In this document: piece by piece, positions 1 through 5,835 of the stretch
Numbering within the stretch: the stretch's first letter is position 1
Layout of the letters: every line of letters starts with the position of its first letter
Assembly: GCA_034434895.1 (NCBI GenBank)
Contig: DAOTYI010000191.1
Span: 1 to 8,453, forward strand
DNA: 8,453 nt
Direction: 5' to 3'
Source: DAOTXL01 sp034434895
GTDB taxonomy: Bacteria > Chloroflexota > Anaerolineae > JAAYZQ01
The notes under the pieces: model-generated
Databases searched by the model: none
What the model was told of the DNA's origin: nothing
What the model saw: the letters and a program-made list of their open reading frames with translations, nothing else
Made by a program: the position numbers and the translations under genes

Positions 1-27
1 GAAGGGGGCCAGGGGGTAGGGGTGAGG
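1..27. repeat. G-rich interspersed-repeat-like sequence
   Basis: Runs of four to five G interrupted by A, C or T (GAAGGGGGCCAGGGG at 1-15). A closely similar string, GAAGGGGGCAGGGG, occurs at 8429-8442 at the other end of the window. The 9-mer GGGGTGAGG (19-27) has its exact inverse complement at 152-160. Its opposite strand reads as C-rich sequence of the kind often seen in intergenic repeats of GC-rich environmental bacteria. Apart from the stem-loop at 88-118, bases 28-172 show nothing I can name: reading frames entering from the left edge all stop within the first 70 bases, so at most the tail of an upstream gene is present. Confidence 0.35.
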
Positions 28-87
28 TCAAATCGAACATTGTCGAGGTAAAGACCTTGCAGCTCTAAACGGGCTATCGCATCCCTT

Positions 88-118
88 CTCGCCCCCTTTC
101 CACCGGAAAGGGGGCGAG
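88..118 (+). terminator. Perfect 14-bp stem-loop, possible terminator of an upstream gene
   Basis: The arms 88-101 (CTCGCCCCCTTTCC) and 105-118 are exact inverse complements around a 3-base loop (ACC). The stem is very stable. The bases after it (GCCTTTCTC) are only weakly T-rich, so classical Rho-independent termination is not well supported. It could equally be a palindromic intergenic repeat, since its right arm (GGAAAGGGGGCGAG) resembles the G-rich strings at both window edges. It separates anything to the left from the nrdR promoter. Confidence 0.35.
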
Positions 119-172
119 GCCTTTCTCAAGGTTAAAATTGTGCCGGGGTTGCCTCACCCCCAGCCACAACCT

Positions 173-201
173 TTGCAATCCGGCGCAGTTTGTGCTATAG
201 T
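173..201 (+). promoter_or_regulatory. Predicted sigma-70-type promoter of the nrdR operon
   Basis: The -35 box TTGCAA (173-178, 4/6 match) and the -10 box TATAGT (196-201, 5/6 match) are separated by 17 bp. The -10 is extended by TGC at 193-195. Transcription would start near 207-208, giving a leader of about 100 bases before nrdR. The same TGC-extended -10 form occurs at 5146-5154 and 7583-7591 in this window, which strengthens each call. Confidence 0.6.
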
Positions 202-209
202 ACCACCGC

Positions 210-256
210 CTACCAGATGTTGTGGACAAATTCAGGCCAGCCACGAAATCTAGTAT
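210..256 (+). promoter_or_regulatory. Candidate tandem NrdR boxes
   Basis: Two 16-bp sites, CTACCAGATGTTGTGG (210-225) and CCACGAAATCTAGTAT (241-256), match the remembered NrdR-box consensus ACACWATATATWGTGT at about 10 and 11 of 16 positions. Both keep the same symmetric inner bases (AC-x-A-x-A / T-x-T-W-GT). Their starts are 31 bp apart, about three helical turns, the usual arrangement of paired NrdR boxes. They begin just after the predicted transcription start, where a bound repressor would block polymerase. Because nrdR is the first gene and nrdJ follows, this would be autoregulation plus control of the reductase. Each site is degenerate alone; the spacing and context carry the call. Confidence 0.5.
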
Positions 257-280
257 TCAAAGCTGAGTCAAGGTGGATAG

Positions 281-295
281 AGGTGCATTGCACCT
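281..295 (+). promoter_or_regulatory. Perfect palindrome in the nrdR leader
   Basis: AGGTGCA (281-287) and TGCACCT (289-295) are exact inverse complements around one T. In RNA this gives a six-pair hairpin with a 3-base loop. It lies 4 bases before the GGAG ribosome binding site (300-303) of nrdR, so it may affect translation initiation, or may be an operator in DNA. Function is unknown. Confidence 0.35.
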
Positions 296-310
296 GATCG
301 GAGTGAACCC

Positions 311-802
311 ATGAATTGCCCGTTCTGTGCCTCAAGTGAGTCCCGGGTGATTGACACGCGCGACGCAGAAGGGGGCATCCGCCGCCGCCGGGAGTGTGTG
401 AGTTGCGGGCGCCGGTTCACCACCTATGAACGGGTGGTCCCGCTCCGGTTGATGGTCATCAAGCAGGATGGACGCCGCGAACCGTTCGACCGAGACAAGA
501 TCCTGCGCGGCATCCAGATCGCCTGCGCCAAGCGGCCGGTGGACACCTCCGCCGTCGAAGAGCTGATCAGCGGCATCGAGAGCGAGCTGTACCATCGCGG
601 CAGCCGCGAGGTGACCAGCCGGGAGATCGGCGAGATGGTGATGCAGAACCTGCGCAAGCTGGATGAGGTGGCCTACATCCGCTTCGCCACCATCTACCGT
701 CGCTTCGCCGATGTGGAGGACCTGGCCGATGAGATCGAAAATCTGCTGGAGCGCCGCCAGCGGGAGGCGATCCTCCAGGCGCAGTTGAGGCTGGATATTT
801 GA
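311..802 (+). CDS. nrdR: Transcriptional repressor NrdR
   Basis: NrdR is a cytoplasmic, nucleotide-sensing repressor that binds paired NrdR boxes and shuts off ribonucleotide reductase genes when dATP/ATP signals sufficiency. The 163-residue product has the full family layout. A zinc ribbon at 1-40 uses C3, C6, C29 and C32, followed by the typical FTTYE motif at 36-40. An ATP-cone domain follows at about 49-139, starting with the VIKQDGRREPF segment (49-59) and including the conserved Y122-x-RFA-x-IYR stretch. The tail from 140 is charged and helical. It is slightly longer than the roughly 150-residue norm because of that tail. The ATG start is supported by GGAG at 300-303 with 7 bases of spacing and by the invariant MNCPFC beginning. 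It heads a same-strand group with the alkyltransferase (32-base gap) and nrdJ, its expected target, and has candidate NrdR boxes in its own leader. Confidence 0.96.
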   Translation: MNCPFCASSESRVIDTRDAEGGIRRRRECVSCGRRFTTYERVVPLRLMVIKQDGRREPFDRDKILRGIQIACAKRPVDTSAVEELISGIESELYHRGSREVTSREIGEMVMQNLRKLDEVAYIRFATIYRRFADVEDLADEIENLLERRQREAILQAQLRLDI

Positions 803-834
803 GGCCTGCCCTGAGTGTGATTGCAGGGCCGGAA

Positions 835-1452
835 ATGGCAGGTCGGATGGTTCAGACAGCTTATCTGCTGCTTCCCTCGCCGTTCGGGCCGCTGGCGCTT
901 CTGTGGCGGGACACGCCGGCAGGTCCCAGGGTCCAACGCCTGCTGTTGCCCAGGGAGGGAAACCCCACCGACGAGACGCTCCAGATTTTGCGCACCGAGG
1001 CCATCCCCGGTTCCTGCCCGCCGCTGGCCGGATTGGCAGAGCAGATCACCCGTTTTCTGGAGGGGGAGGAGATTGTCTTTCCGTTGGAATGGCTGGCGTT
1101 GGAAAGCTGCCCTGCGTTTCAGCAGCGGGTGCTGCGCGCCGAGCACGCCATCCCGCGCGGTTGGGTGAGCAGCTATGGCCGGATTGCGGCCCACCTGGGG
1201 AGGCCGGGCGCGGCGCGGGCGGTGGGCAATGCGCTGGCGAGCAACCCCTTCCCCATCCTCATCCCCTGCCACCGGGTGGTGCGCAGCGATGGGACGCTGG
1301 GCGGCTACGGGGGCGGCACGGCGATGAAGCGGGCGCTGCTCCAGATGGAGGGGGTGGAGGTCTCGGCCGAGGGGAAGGTGGCGACAGAGCGGGTTTACGA
1401 TTTTCCTGCCCCGGGAAAAGTTGCCCAGAGCGGGTCTGCGACCCGCGTCTGA
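835..1452 (+). CDS. ogt: Methylated-DNA--[protein]-cysteine S-methyltransferase
   Basis: This suicide DNA-repair protein transfers alkyl groups from O6-alkylguanine (and O4-alkylthymine) to its own cysteine. An N-terminal alpha/beta domain (about 1-80) is followed by the DNA-binding and catalytic domain: FQQRVLRAEHAIP, SYGRIA, ARAVGNA, then the active-site IPCHRVV and LGGYGGG. Numbered from the ATG at 835, the residues fall at Tyr114, Arg128, Asn137, Cys145 and Glu172, coincidentally the numbers of their human MGMT equivalents. All are present, so it should be a true transferase and not a cysteine-less ATL protein. The frame is open from a TTG at 799 overlapping the nrdR stop; ATG 835 is preferred for its AGGG (825-828) and domain fit, with ATG 847 an alternative. 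The last residues (about GSATRV) come from a palindrome and look non-native. The symbol is by family; ada C-terminal or mgt homologues cannot be separated here. Confidence 0.92.
   Translation: MAGRMVQTAYLLLPSPFGPLALLWRDTPAGPRVQRLLLPREGNPTDETLQILRTEAIPGSCPPLAGLAEQITRFLEGEEIVFPLEWLALESCPAFQQRVLRAEHAIPRGWVSSYGRIAAHLGRPGAARAVGNALASNPFPILIPCHRVVRSDGTLGGYGGGTAMKRALLQMEGVEVSAEGKVATERVYDFPAPGKVAQSGSATRV
1430..1446 (+). repeat. Stem-loop overlapping the end of the alkyltransferase gene
   Basis: GCGGGTC (1430-1436) and GACCCGC (1440-1446) pair perfectly around TGC. The hairpin encodes part of the protein's last residues and ends 3 bases before the TGA at 1450-1452. No T-tract follows, so it is not a classical terminator. 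It looks like a palindromic repeat unit that has moved into, or created, the 3' end of the gene. Confidence 0.45.
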
Positions 1453-1482
1453 CAGGATGTTCAACCCCAAGCCGGGTCGTAC

Positions 1483-1503
1483 GGGCGGAGCGACGCTCCG
1501 CCC
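1483..1503 (+). repeat. GC-rich palindrome between the alkyltransferase and nrdJ genes
   Basis: The arms GGGCGGAGCG (1483-1492) and CGCTCCGCCC (1494-1503) are exact inverse complements around a single A. The core GAGCG-N-CGCTC is shared with the palindrome at 7451-7473, suggesting one repeat family in the genome. It lies in the 93-base gap before nrdJ. No T-run follows, so operon read-through is likely, though it could attenuate transcription or act as an RNA processing or stability element. Confidence 0.55.
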
Positions 1504-1545
1504 TGACCGGCGAGTGGAGGAGATATTCTAACCAGGAAGAGTCCT

Positions 1546-4500
1546 ATGTTCCAACCGATCCCAGAATCGCTCCCGCCCGGCCTGGAGCGGGAAATCATCC
1601 TCAGCGACAACGCGCTGACTGTGCTGCGCAAACGCTACCTGCTGCGCGGCCCCAACGGCGAACCGGTCGAGACGCCGGCGCAGATGTTCTGGCGGGTGGC
1701 CCGCGTCGTCGCCGCGCCCGATGCCGGGTATGGCGAGGATGCGCTCGCCACCGCCCGCGCCTTCTACGACCTGCTGACCTCCTTCCGCTTTATGCCCAAC
1801 TCCCCTACCTTCACCGGCGCCGGCACCCCGTTGGGACAGCTCGCCGCCTGTTTTGTCATTCCCATCGAAGACGACATGGGCCGCGACCCGGCCGGCATCT
1901 TTTCCACCCTGCGGGCGGCGGCTCTCATCCAGCAGACGGGCGGCGGCAACGGCTTTTCCTTCTCCCGGCTACGGCCCAAAGGGGCGCGGGTCCACAGCAG
2001 CCGGGGAATGGCCACCGGGCCGGTCGGCTTCCTGCGGGTCTATGATAAGGCGTTCGGCGAGATCGCCCAGGGTGGAACAAGGCGGGGGGCCAATATGGCC
2101 GTCCTGCGCGTGGACCATCCCGACATCGAGGAGTTTATCACCTGCAAGACCGACGAGAACGCCATCACCAACTTTAACATCTCGGTCGGCATCACCGACG
2201 CCTTCATGCAGGCCGTGGAGAGGGATGAGGAGTGGGAACTCCGCTTCCCGGACGTGCTCCATCCGGCTTATCGCGCCTTCCACGGGACGCTGGAGCAGGC
2301 AGAGCAGGCAGGCATCCCGATCAAGGTCTACCGGAAAGTCCGGGCGCGGGACCTCTTTGACAAAATCGTCCGCCAGGCCCACCGCAATGGCGAGCCGGGG
2401 GTGCTGTTTCTGGATGCCATGAACCGGGCCAACCCCTGTCCCCATCTGGGGGCCTATGAGGCCACCAATCCCTGTGTCGCCGGGGATACGTGGGTGGTGA
2501 CCGATCAGGGTCCGGTACAGGTGGAGCAAATTGTCGGAATCCCGGTTCGGGTTCTGGTCAACGGCCGGTTCCATCCCACCTCGGGTGAGGGCTTCTTCTG
2601 CACCGGGGAGCGGGAGACACTGGAAATCCGCACCCGACGGGGCTTCCGCCTGACCGTCACCCCGGAACATCCCCTGCGGGCGGCCATCCGGATGACCCGT
2701 TATACCCTGGAGTCGGAGTGGCGGCGGGCCGGAGACCTGAACGTGGGCGACCGGGTTCTCCTGGGAGAGCACCGGGACGCCACCTGGGGCGGACGCGGGA
2801 CCTGGGGGGAGGGCTACCTGCTGGGGCTCCTGGTCGGCGACGGGATCCTCGCTGCTGGGCGGGGCGTCATCGCGGTCTGGGGGGAAGGGCCCGGACCGGA
2901 GTCGATCCGCCGGAAAGTGGAGGAACTGGTGGCCTCTCTCCCCCACCAGGCCGATTTCACCGGCTTCACGTACATCCCGGAGCGGAAGGAGTACCGCCTG
3001 CGGCTGAAATCCCTGCACGACCTGGCCCGAGCGTACGGCCTTTCCGAAGACTTCAAGGGGATTTCGCCCCAGATAGAGCAGACCGGTCGCGATTTCCATG
3101 CCGGTTTCCTGCAGGGCCTCTTTGACGCGGACGGGACCGTCGTCGGGGACCGGAGAAAGGGGCTGTCGGTGCGGCTGGCCCAGTCCGACCTCTCCCTGCT
3201 GAAGGCCGTCCAGCGGATGCTCCACCGGCTGGGGATTGTCGCCACCCTCTACGAAAACCGGCGACCCGGCGGGACTTCCCGACTTCCCGACGGACGCGGC
3301 GATATGAAAGACTACCCAATCCGGCCCCAGCACGAACTGGTCATCAGCCGGGAAAACGTGCTCTGCTTCGCACAGCACATCGGTTTCACCCACAAGGAGA
3401 AGGCAGACCGGCTGCATCAGGGGCTGGCCGTCTACGGGCGGCGCATGGGCCGGGAGCGGTTTGTGGACGAAATCGTCGCCATAGAGCCGCGCGGCCGGGC
3501 CCGGGTGTACGACGCGCGGGTGCCCGGCATCCACGCCTTTGACGCCAACGGCTTCTTTGTCCACAACTGCGGCGAGCAGCCCCTGCTCCCCTACGAGAAC
3601 TGCTGCCTGGGATCGATCAACCTGGCGCAGCACGCCACCCCCCAAGGCGGCGTGGATTGGGCCAAACTCCAGGAAACGGTCGAACTGTCCACCCATTTCC
3701 TGGACAACGTGGTGGATGCCAACAGGTATGTGCCCGCTGTGCCCCAGATCGAAGAGGCAGCCCGCCGGGCGCGGCGCATCGGCCTGGGCATCATGGGCCT
3801 GGGGGACCTGATGTACCAGGTTGGCCTCCGCTACGGCAGCCCGGAAGGGGAAGAGTTCGCCGCTCAGGTCATGGAGTTTATCCGCTACCAGGCCATGCGC
3901 ACCAGCATCGAGCTGGCCCGACGGCGGGGACCCTTCCCGGCCATCCAGGGGAGCGTCTACGACCCCGGAGAGCTGCACTGGACCCCGCCGACCCCCCTGG
4001 TCCCCTACACCCGTCTGGAAAAGTGGGAACGGCCCCCGCTGCACTGGGGGGAGATTCTGGACGGCATCCGTCGGTACGGCATCCGCAACGCGGCGCACCT
4101 GACCGTTGCGCCAACCGGTACCATCGCCACCATCGCGGGCTGTGAGGCCTATGGCTGCGAGCCGGTCTTTGCCCTGGCCTACATCCGCCACTTCAAGGAT
4201 GACGACCGGGATGTGGAACTGACCTACACCAGCCCCCTCTTCCTCCAGGCCCTGGAGCGCGCCGGTCTGGATGAACAGACCCGGGAGCGGATCATCCATC
4301 AGGTGGTCCTCACCGGCAGTTGCCAGCAGATCCGGGAGGTGCCGGCCAACATCCGCCATGTCTTTGTCGTCGCCAACGACATCAGCGCCGAAGAGCATGT
4401 GCGCATGCAGGCCGCGCTGCAAGCCTTTGTGGATGCCAGCATCAGCAAGACGATCAACTGTCCCGAACAGGCCACCCCTGAAGAGGTGGCCCACGCCTAC

Positions 4501-5121
4501 CGCCTGGCCTGGCGGCTGGGCTGTAAAGGGTTGACGGTATATGTGACCGGTTCCCGGGAGAAGGTGGTGTTGGAGACGCTCCAGACCAAACAGGTCAGGG
4601 AAGGAGGGGCCGGGCAACCCCTGCCGCGCAAACCCCGGCCGATGGCCTTGCACGGCACCACCTATCGCACTCCCACCCCCCTGGGCACGGCCTACATCAC
4701 CATCAACGAAAACGGCGAGGATGAGCCGTTTGAGGTCTTTGCCAATGTGGGCAAGGCCGGCTCCGATACCGCTGCCGTGGCCGAGGCGATCGGTCGGTTG
4801 ATCAGTCTGGCCCTGCGGATGCCCTCGCCTCTCACCGCCCGCGAGCGGCTGGGGGAGGTGATCGATCAACTCGCCGGCATCGGCGGTGGGCGGCCGCTGG
4901 GCTTTGGTCCCAACCGGGTGCGGAGCCTGCCCGACGCCATCGCCCAGGTGCTGGCCCGGCACCTGGCCCTGATCGAGGCCGAACCGCCGGCCGAGCAATT
5001 GCCTCTGCCCATCACCCTGCCTGAGCAGAAGGTGGACCTCTGCCCTGACTGCGGCCAGGCCAGCTATGTAGCCATGGAGGGCTGCCGCAAGTGCCTGAAT
5101 TGCGGCTACAGCGAGTGCTGA
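1546..5121 (+). CDS. nrdJ: Adenosylcobalamin-dependent (class II) ribonucleotide reductase, intein-containing precursor
   Basis: This enzyme reduces ribonucleotides to deoxyribonucleotides using a radical generated from adenosylcobalamin, so it needs neither oxygen nor a separate radical subunit. The precursor is 1191 residues; removing the intein (310-674) leaves 826. Visible features are the substrate-reducing cysteine in LAACFVIP (C102), the TGGGNGFSFS and GGTRRGANMAV segments, the radical-cysteine motif N308-P309-[intein]-C675-G676-E677, the following ENCCLGSIN stretch with the partner cysteine (C686/C687), and the PTGTI loop (856-860). A TSCPD-like domain spans about 1036-1115, with SLPDAIA at 1127-1133 where others carry SCPD. 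The C-terminal cysteine cluster (C1166, C1169, C1180, C1183, C1186, C1191, with GYSEC ending) is the redox tail typical of NrdJ. No ATP-cone is seen at the N-terminus. The ATG has AGGAAG at 1534-1539, 6 bases upstream. It probably shares the nrdR transcript. Confidence 0.96.
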   Translation: MFQPIPESLPPGLEREIILSDNALTVLRKRYLLRGPNGEPVETPAQMFWRVARVVAAPDAGYGEDALATARAFYDLLTSFRFMPNSPTFTGAGTPLGQLAACFVIPIEDDMGRDPAGIFSTLRAAALIQQTGGGNGFSFSRLRPKGARVHSSRGMATGPVGFLRVYDKAFGEIAQGGTRRGANMAVLRVDHPDIEEFITCKTDENAITNFNISVGITDAFMQAVERDEEWELRFPDVLHPAYRAFHGTLEQAEQAGIPIKVYRKVRARDLFDKIVRQAHRNGEPGVLFLDAMNRANPCPHLGAYEATNPCVAGDTWVVTDQGPVQVEQIVGIPVRVLVNGRFHPTSGEGFFCTGERETLEIRTRRGFRLTVTPEHPLRAAIRMTRYTLESEWRRAGDLNVGDRVLLGEHRDATWGGRGTWGEGYLLGLLVGDGILAAGRGVIAVWGEGPGPESIRRKVEELVASLPHQADFTGFTYIPERKEYRLRLKSLHDLARAYGLSEDFKGISPQIEQTGRDFHAGFLQGLFDADGTVVGDRRKGLSVRLAQSDLSLLKAVQRMLHRLGIVATLYENRRPGGTSRLPDGRGDMKDYPIRPQHELVISRENVLCFAQHIGFTHKEKADRLHQGLAVYGRRMGRERFVDEIVAIEPRGRARVYDARVPGIHAFDANGFFVHNCGEQPLLPYENCCLGSINLAQHATPQGGVDWAKLQETVELSTHFLDNVVDANRYVPAVPQIEEAARRARRIGLGIMGLGDLMYQVGLRYGSPEGEEFAAQVMEFIRYQAMRTSIELARRRGPFPAIQGSVYDPGELHWTPPTPLVPYTRLEKWERPPLHWGEILDGIRRYGIRNAAHLTVAPTGTIATIAGCEAYGCEPVFALAYIRHFKDDDRDVELTYTSPLFLQALERAGLDEQTRERIIHQVVLTGSCQQIREVPANIRHVFVVANDISAEEHVRMQAALQAFVDASISKTINCPEQATPEEVAHAYRLAWRLGCKGLTVYVTGSREKVVLETLQTKQVREGGAGQPLPRKPRPMALHGTTYRTPTPLGTAYITINENGEDEPFEVFANVGKAGSDTAAVAEAIGRLISLALRMPSPLTARERLGEVIDQLAGIGGGRPLGFGPNRVRSLPDAIAQVLARHLALIEAEPPAEQLPLPITLPEQKVDLCPDCGQASYVAMEGCRKCLNCGYSEC
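2473..3567 (+). mobile_element. In-frame intein with LAGLIDADG homing endonuclease, inserted at the NrdJ catalytic cysteine
   Basis: This 365-residue protein-splicing element lies within nrdJ (precursor residues 310-674). Block A starts with C310 (CVAGDTWVV). Block B has the T-x-x-H motif in VTPEHPL (T372, H375). Block F/G reads VYDARV...HAFDANGFFVHN, ending with the penultimate His673 and terminal Asn674. The +1 residue is the host C675. Every residue needed for canonical splicing is visible. The central endonuclease has two LAGLIDADG-type motifs, LLGLLVGDG at about 425-433 (D432) and LQGLFDADG at 522-530 (D529), plus the segments that usually follow them (SDLSLLKAVQRMLHRLGI; ENVLCFAQHIGF). 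It is therefore a full bifunctional intein, not a mini-intein. Base composition is like that of the host gene, which suggests long residence or a GC-rich donor. The recognition site would be the DNA coding for the NP|CGEQ junction. Confidence 0.95.
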
Positions 5122-5124
5122 CGG

Positions 5125-5154
5125 TTGACGGTTGGAGGCATTCGATGCTATAAT
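5125..5154 (+). promoter_or_regulatory. Near-consensus promoter for the DUF218/radical SAM pair
   Basis: The -35 box TTGACG (5125-5130, 5/6) and the -10 box TATAAT (5149-5154, 6/6) are 18 bp apart, with a TGC extension at 5146-5148. The promoter begins 4 bases after the nrdJ stop. Six bases separate the -10 from the ATG at 5161, so transcription should start at or next to the start codon, giving a leaderless mRNA. The -35 lies in a tandem duplication of ACGGTTG (5121-5127, 5128-5134). Confidence 0.75.
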
Positions 5155-5160
5155 AGCCGC

Positions 5161-5835
5161 ATGGGGCGACGGCTTGTTCGGGGCCTGCTGACCGGTGCGG
5201 CGCTGCTGCTGCTGGCAGGGGCGATGATGTTTCTGCATCTGAGCTGGCGGATCAACCGCACCGGCAGCCGGAACCTGGCGCGACGGGCCGAGGCGATCAT
5301 CATCCTGGGCGCGCGCGTCGAGCCGGACGGGCAACCCGGCCCCGACCTGCGGGTGCGCACCCTCCACGCCGTGAGCCTCTTCCAGCAGGGGTTGGCCCCC
5401 TACCTCATCTGCACCGGCGGCTACCACAACGACCGCCTCTCGGCGGCGGCCGTGGCCCGCGATCTGGCGGTTGCCCAGGGAGTGCCCCCCGACCGGGTCT
5501 TGCTGGCCGACGGTTCGATGACCACCCGCGAGGATGCAGCCAGCGCCGCCGCTCTGATGGCCGCCCACGGCTGGCGAACGGCCATCCTGGTCAGCCACCC
5601 GCTGCACCTGGAACGCGCCCGCCTGCTGTTCGAAAGGCAGGGCCTCACCGTGTACCCCAGTCCCACCAGCACCGATCTGGCCGCCATCCCGTGGCGGATC
5701 CGTGCCTGGCTCACCGCCCGCGAGGCGGTCGGCATCGTGTGGATCGGCCTGGAAGAGATCGGCGTGCCTTATGAGTGGACCACCCTGCTGAGCCATCTGG
5801 TCTACGGCCCGCCCACCTCCCCCGAAAGCAACTGA
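5161..5835 (+). CDS. Membrane-anchored DUF218 (YdcF/SanA-like) protein
   Basis: The 224-residue protein has a short basic N-terminus (MGRRLVRG), one hydrophobic helix at about 8-27, then a DUF218 domain facing outward. The domain shows AIIILGARVEPDGQPGPDLRVR (in pieces: ILGARV at 48-53, PDGQPGPDLRVR at 55-66), an ICTGG segment, GVPPDRVLLADGSMTTREDA, and ILVSHPLHLERA. These match the conserved family regions. Relatives include YdcF and SanA of E. coli, linked to cell-envelope integrity, but the reaction is not established. The frame extends up to a TTG at 5125, but that start lies inside the promoter; ATG 5161 puts the membrane helix at the right place. No ribosome binding site precedes it, in keeping with leaderless translation. 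The stop overlaps the next gene's ATG by one base, implying coupling. Confidence 0.85.
   Translation: MGRRLVRGLLTGAALLLLAGAMMFLHLSWRINRTGSRNLARRAEAIIILGARVEPDGQPGPDLRVRTLHAVSLFQQGLAPYLICTGGYHNDRLSAAAVARDLAVAQGVPPDRVLLADGSMTTREDAASAAALMAAHGWRTAILVSHPLHLERARLLFERQGLTVYPSPTSTDLAAIPWRIRAWLTAREAVGIVWIGLEEIGVPYEWTTLLSHLVYGPPTSPESN

Noticed and set aside
1501..1529. Possible promoter directly before nrdJ with TATTCT at 1524-1529
   Set aside because: No acceptable -35 box at 16-18 bp and no TGC extension, unlike the three other promoters in the window.
1453..1545. NrdR boxes or a cobalamin riboswitch upstream of nrdJ
   Set aside because: No paired 16-bp sites resembling NrdR boxes are visible, and the 93-base gap is far too short for a cobalamin riboswitch.
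903..2045. 380-codon + strand frame spanning the alkyltransferase and the start of nrdJ
   Set aside because: It is out of frame with two clear genes, crosses the intergenic palindrome, and its translation is a G/R/P-rich shadow of the real products.
5125..5160. TTG 5125 as the start of the DUF218 protein
   Set aside because: These codons overlap the -35 and -10 boxes, lack a ribosome binding site, and would add 12 residues before the natural membrane-anchor N-terminus.
5775..5834. ATG 5775 as the start of the radical SAM protein
   Set aside because: It would overlap the DUF218 gene by 61 bases; the first 20 residues show no family similarity, while ATG 5835 gives a typical TGATG coupling.
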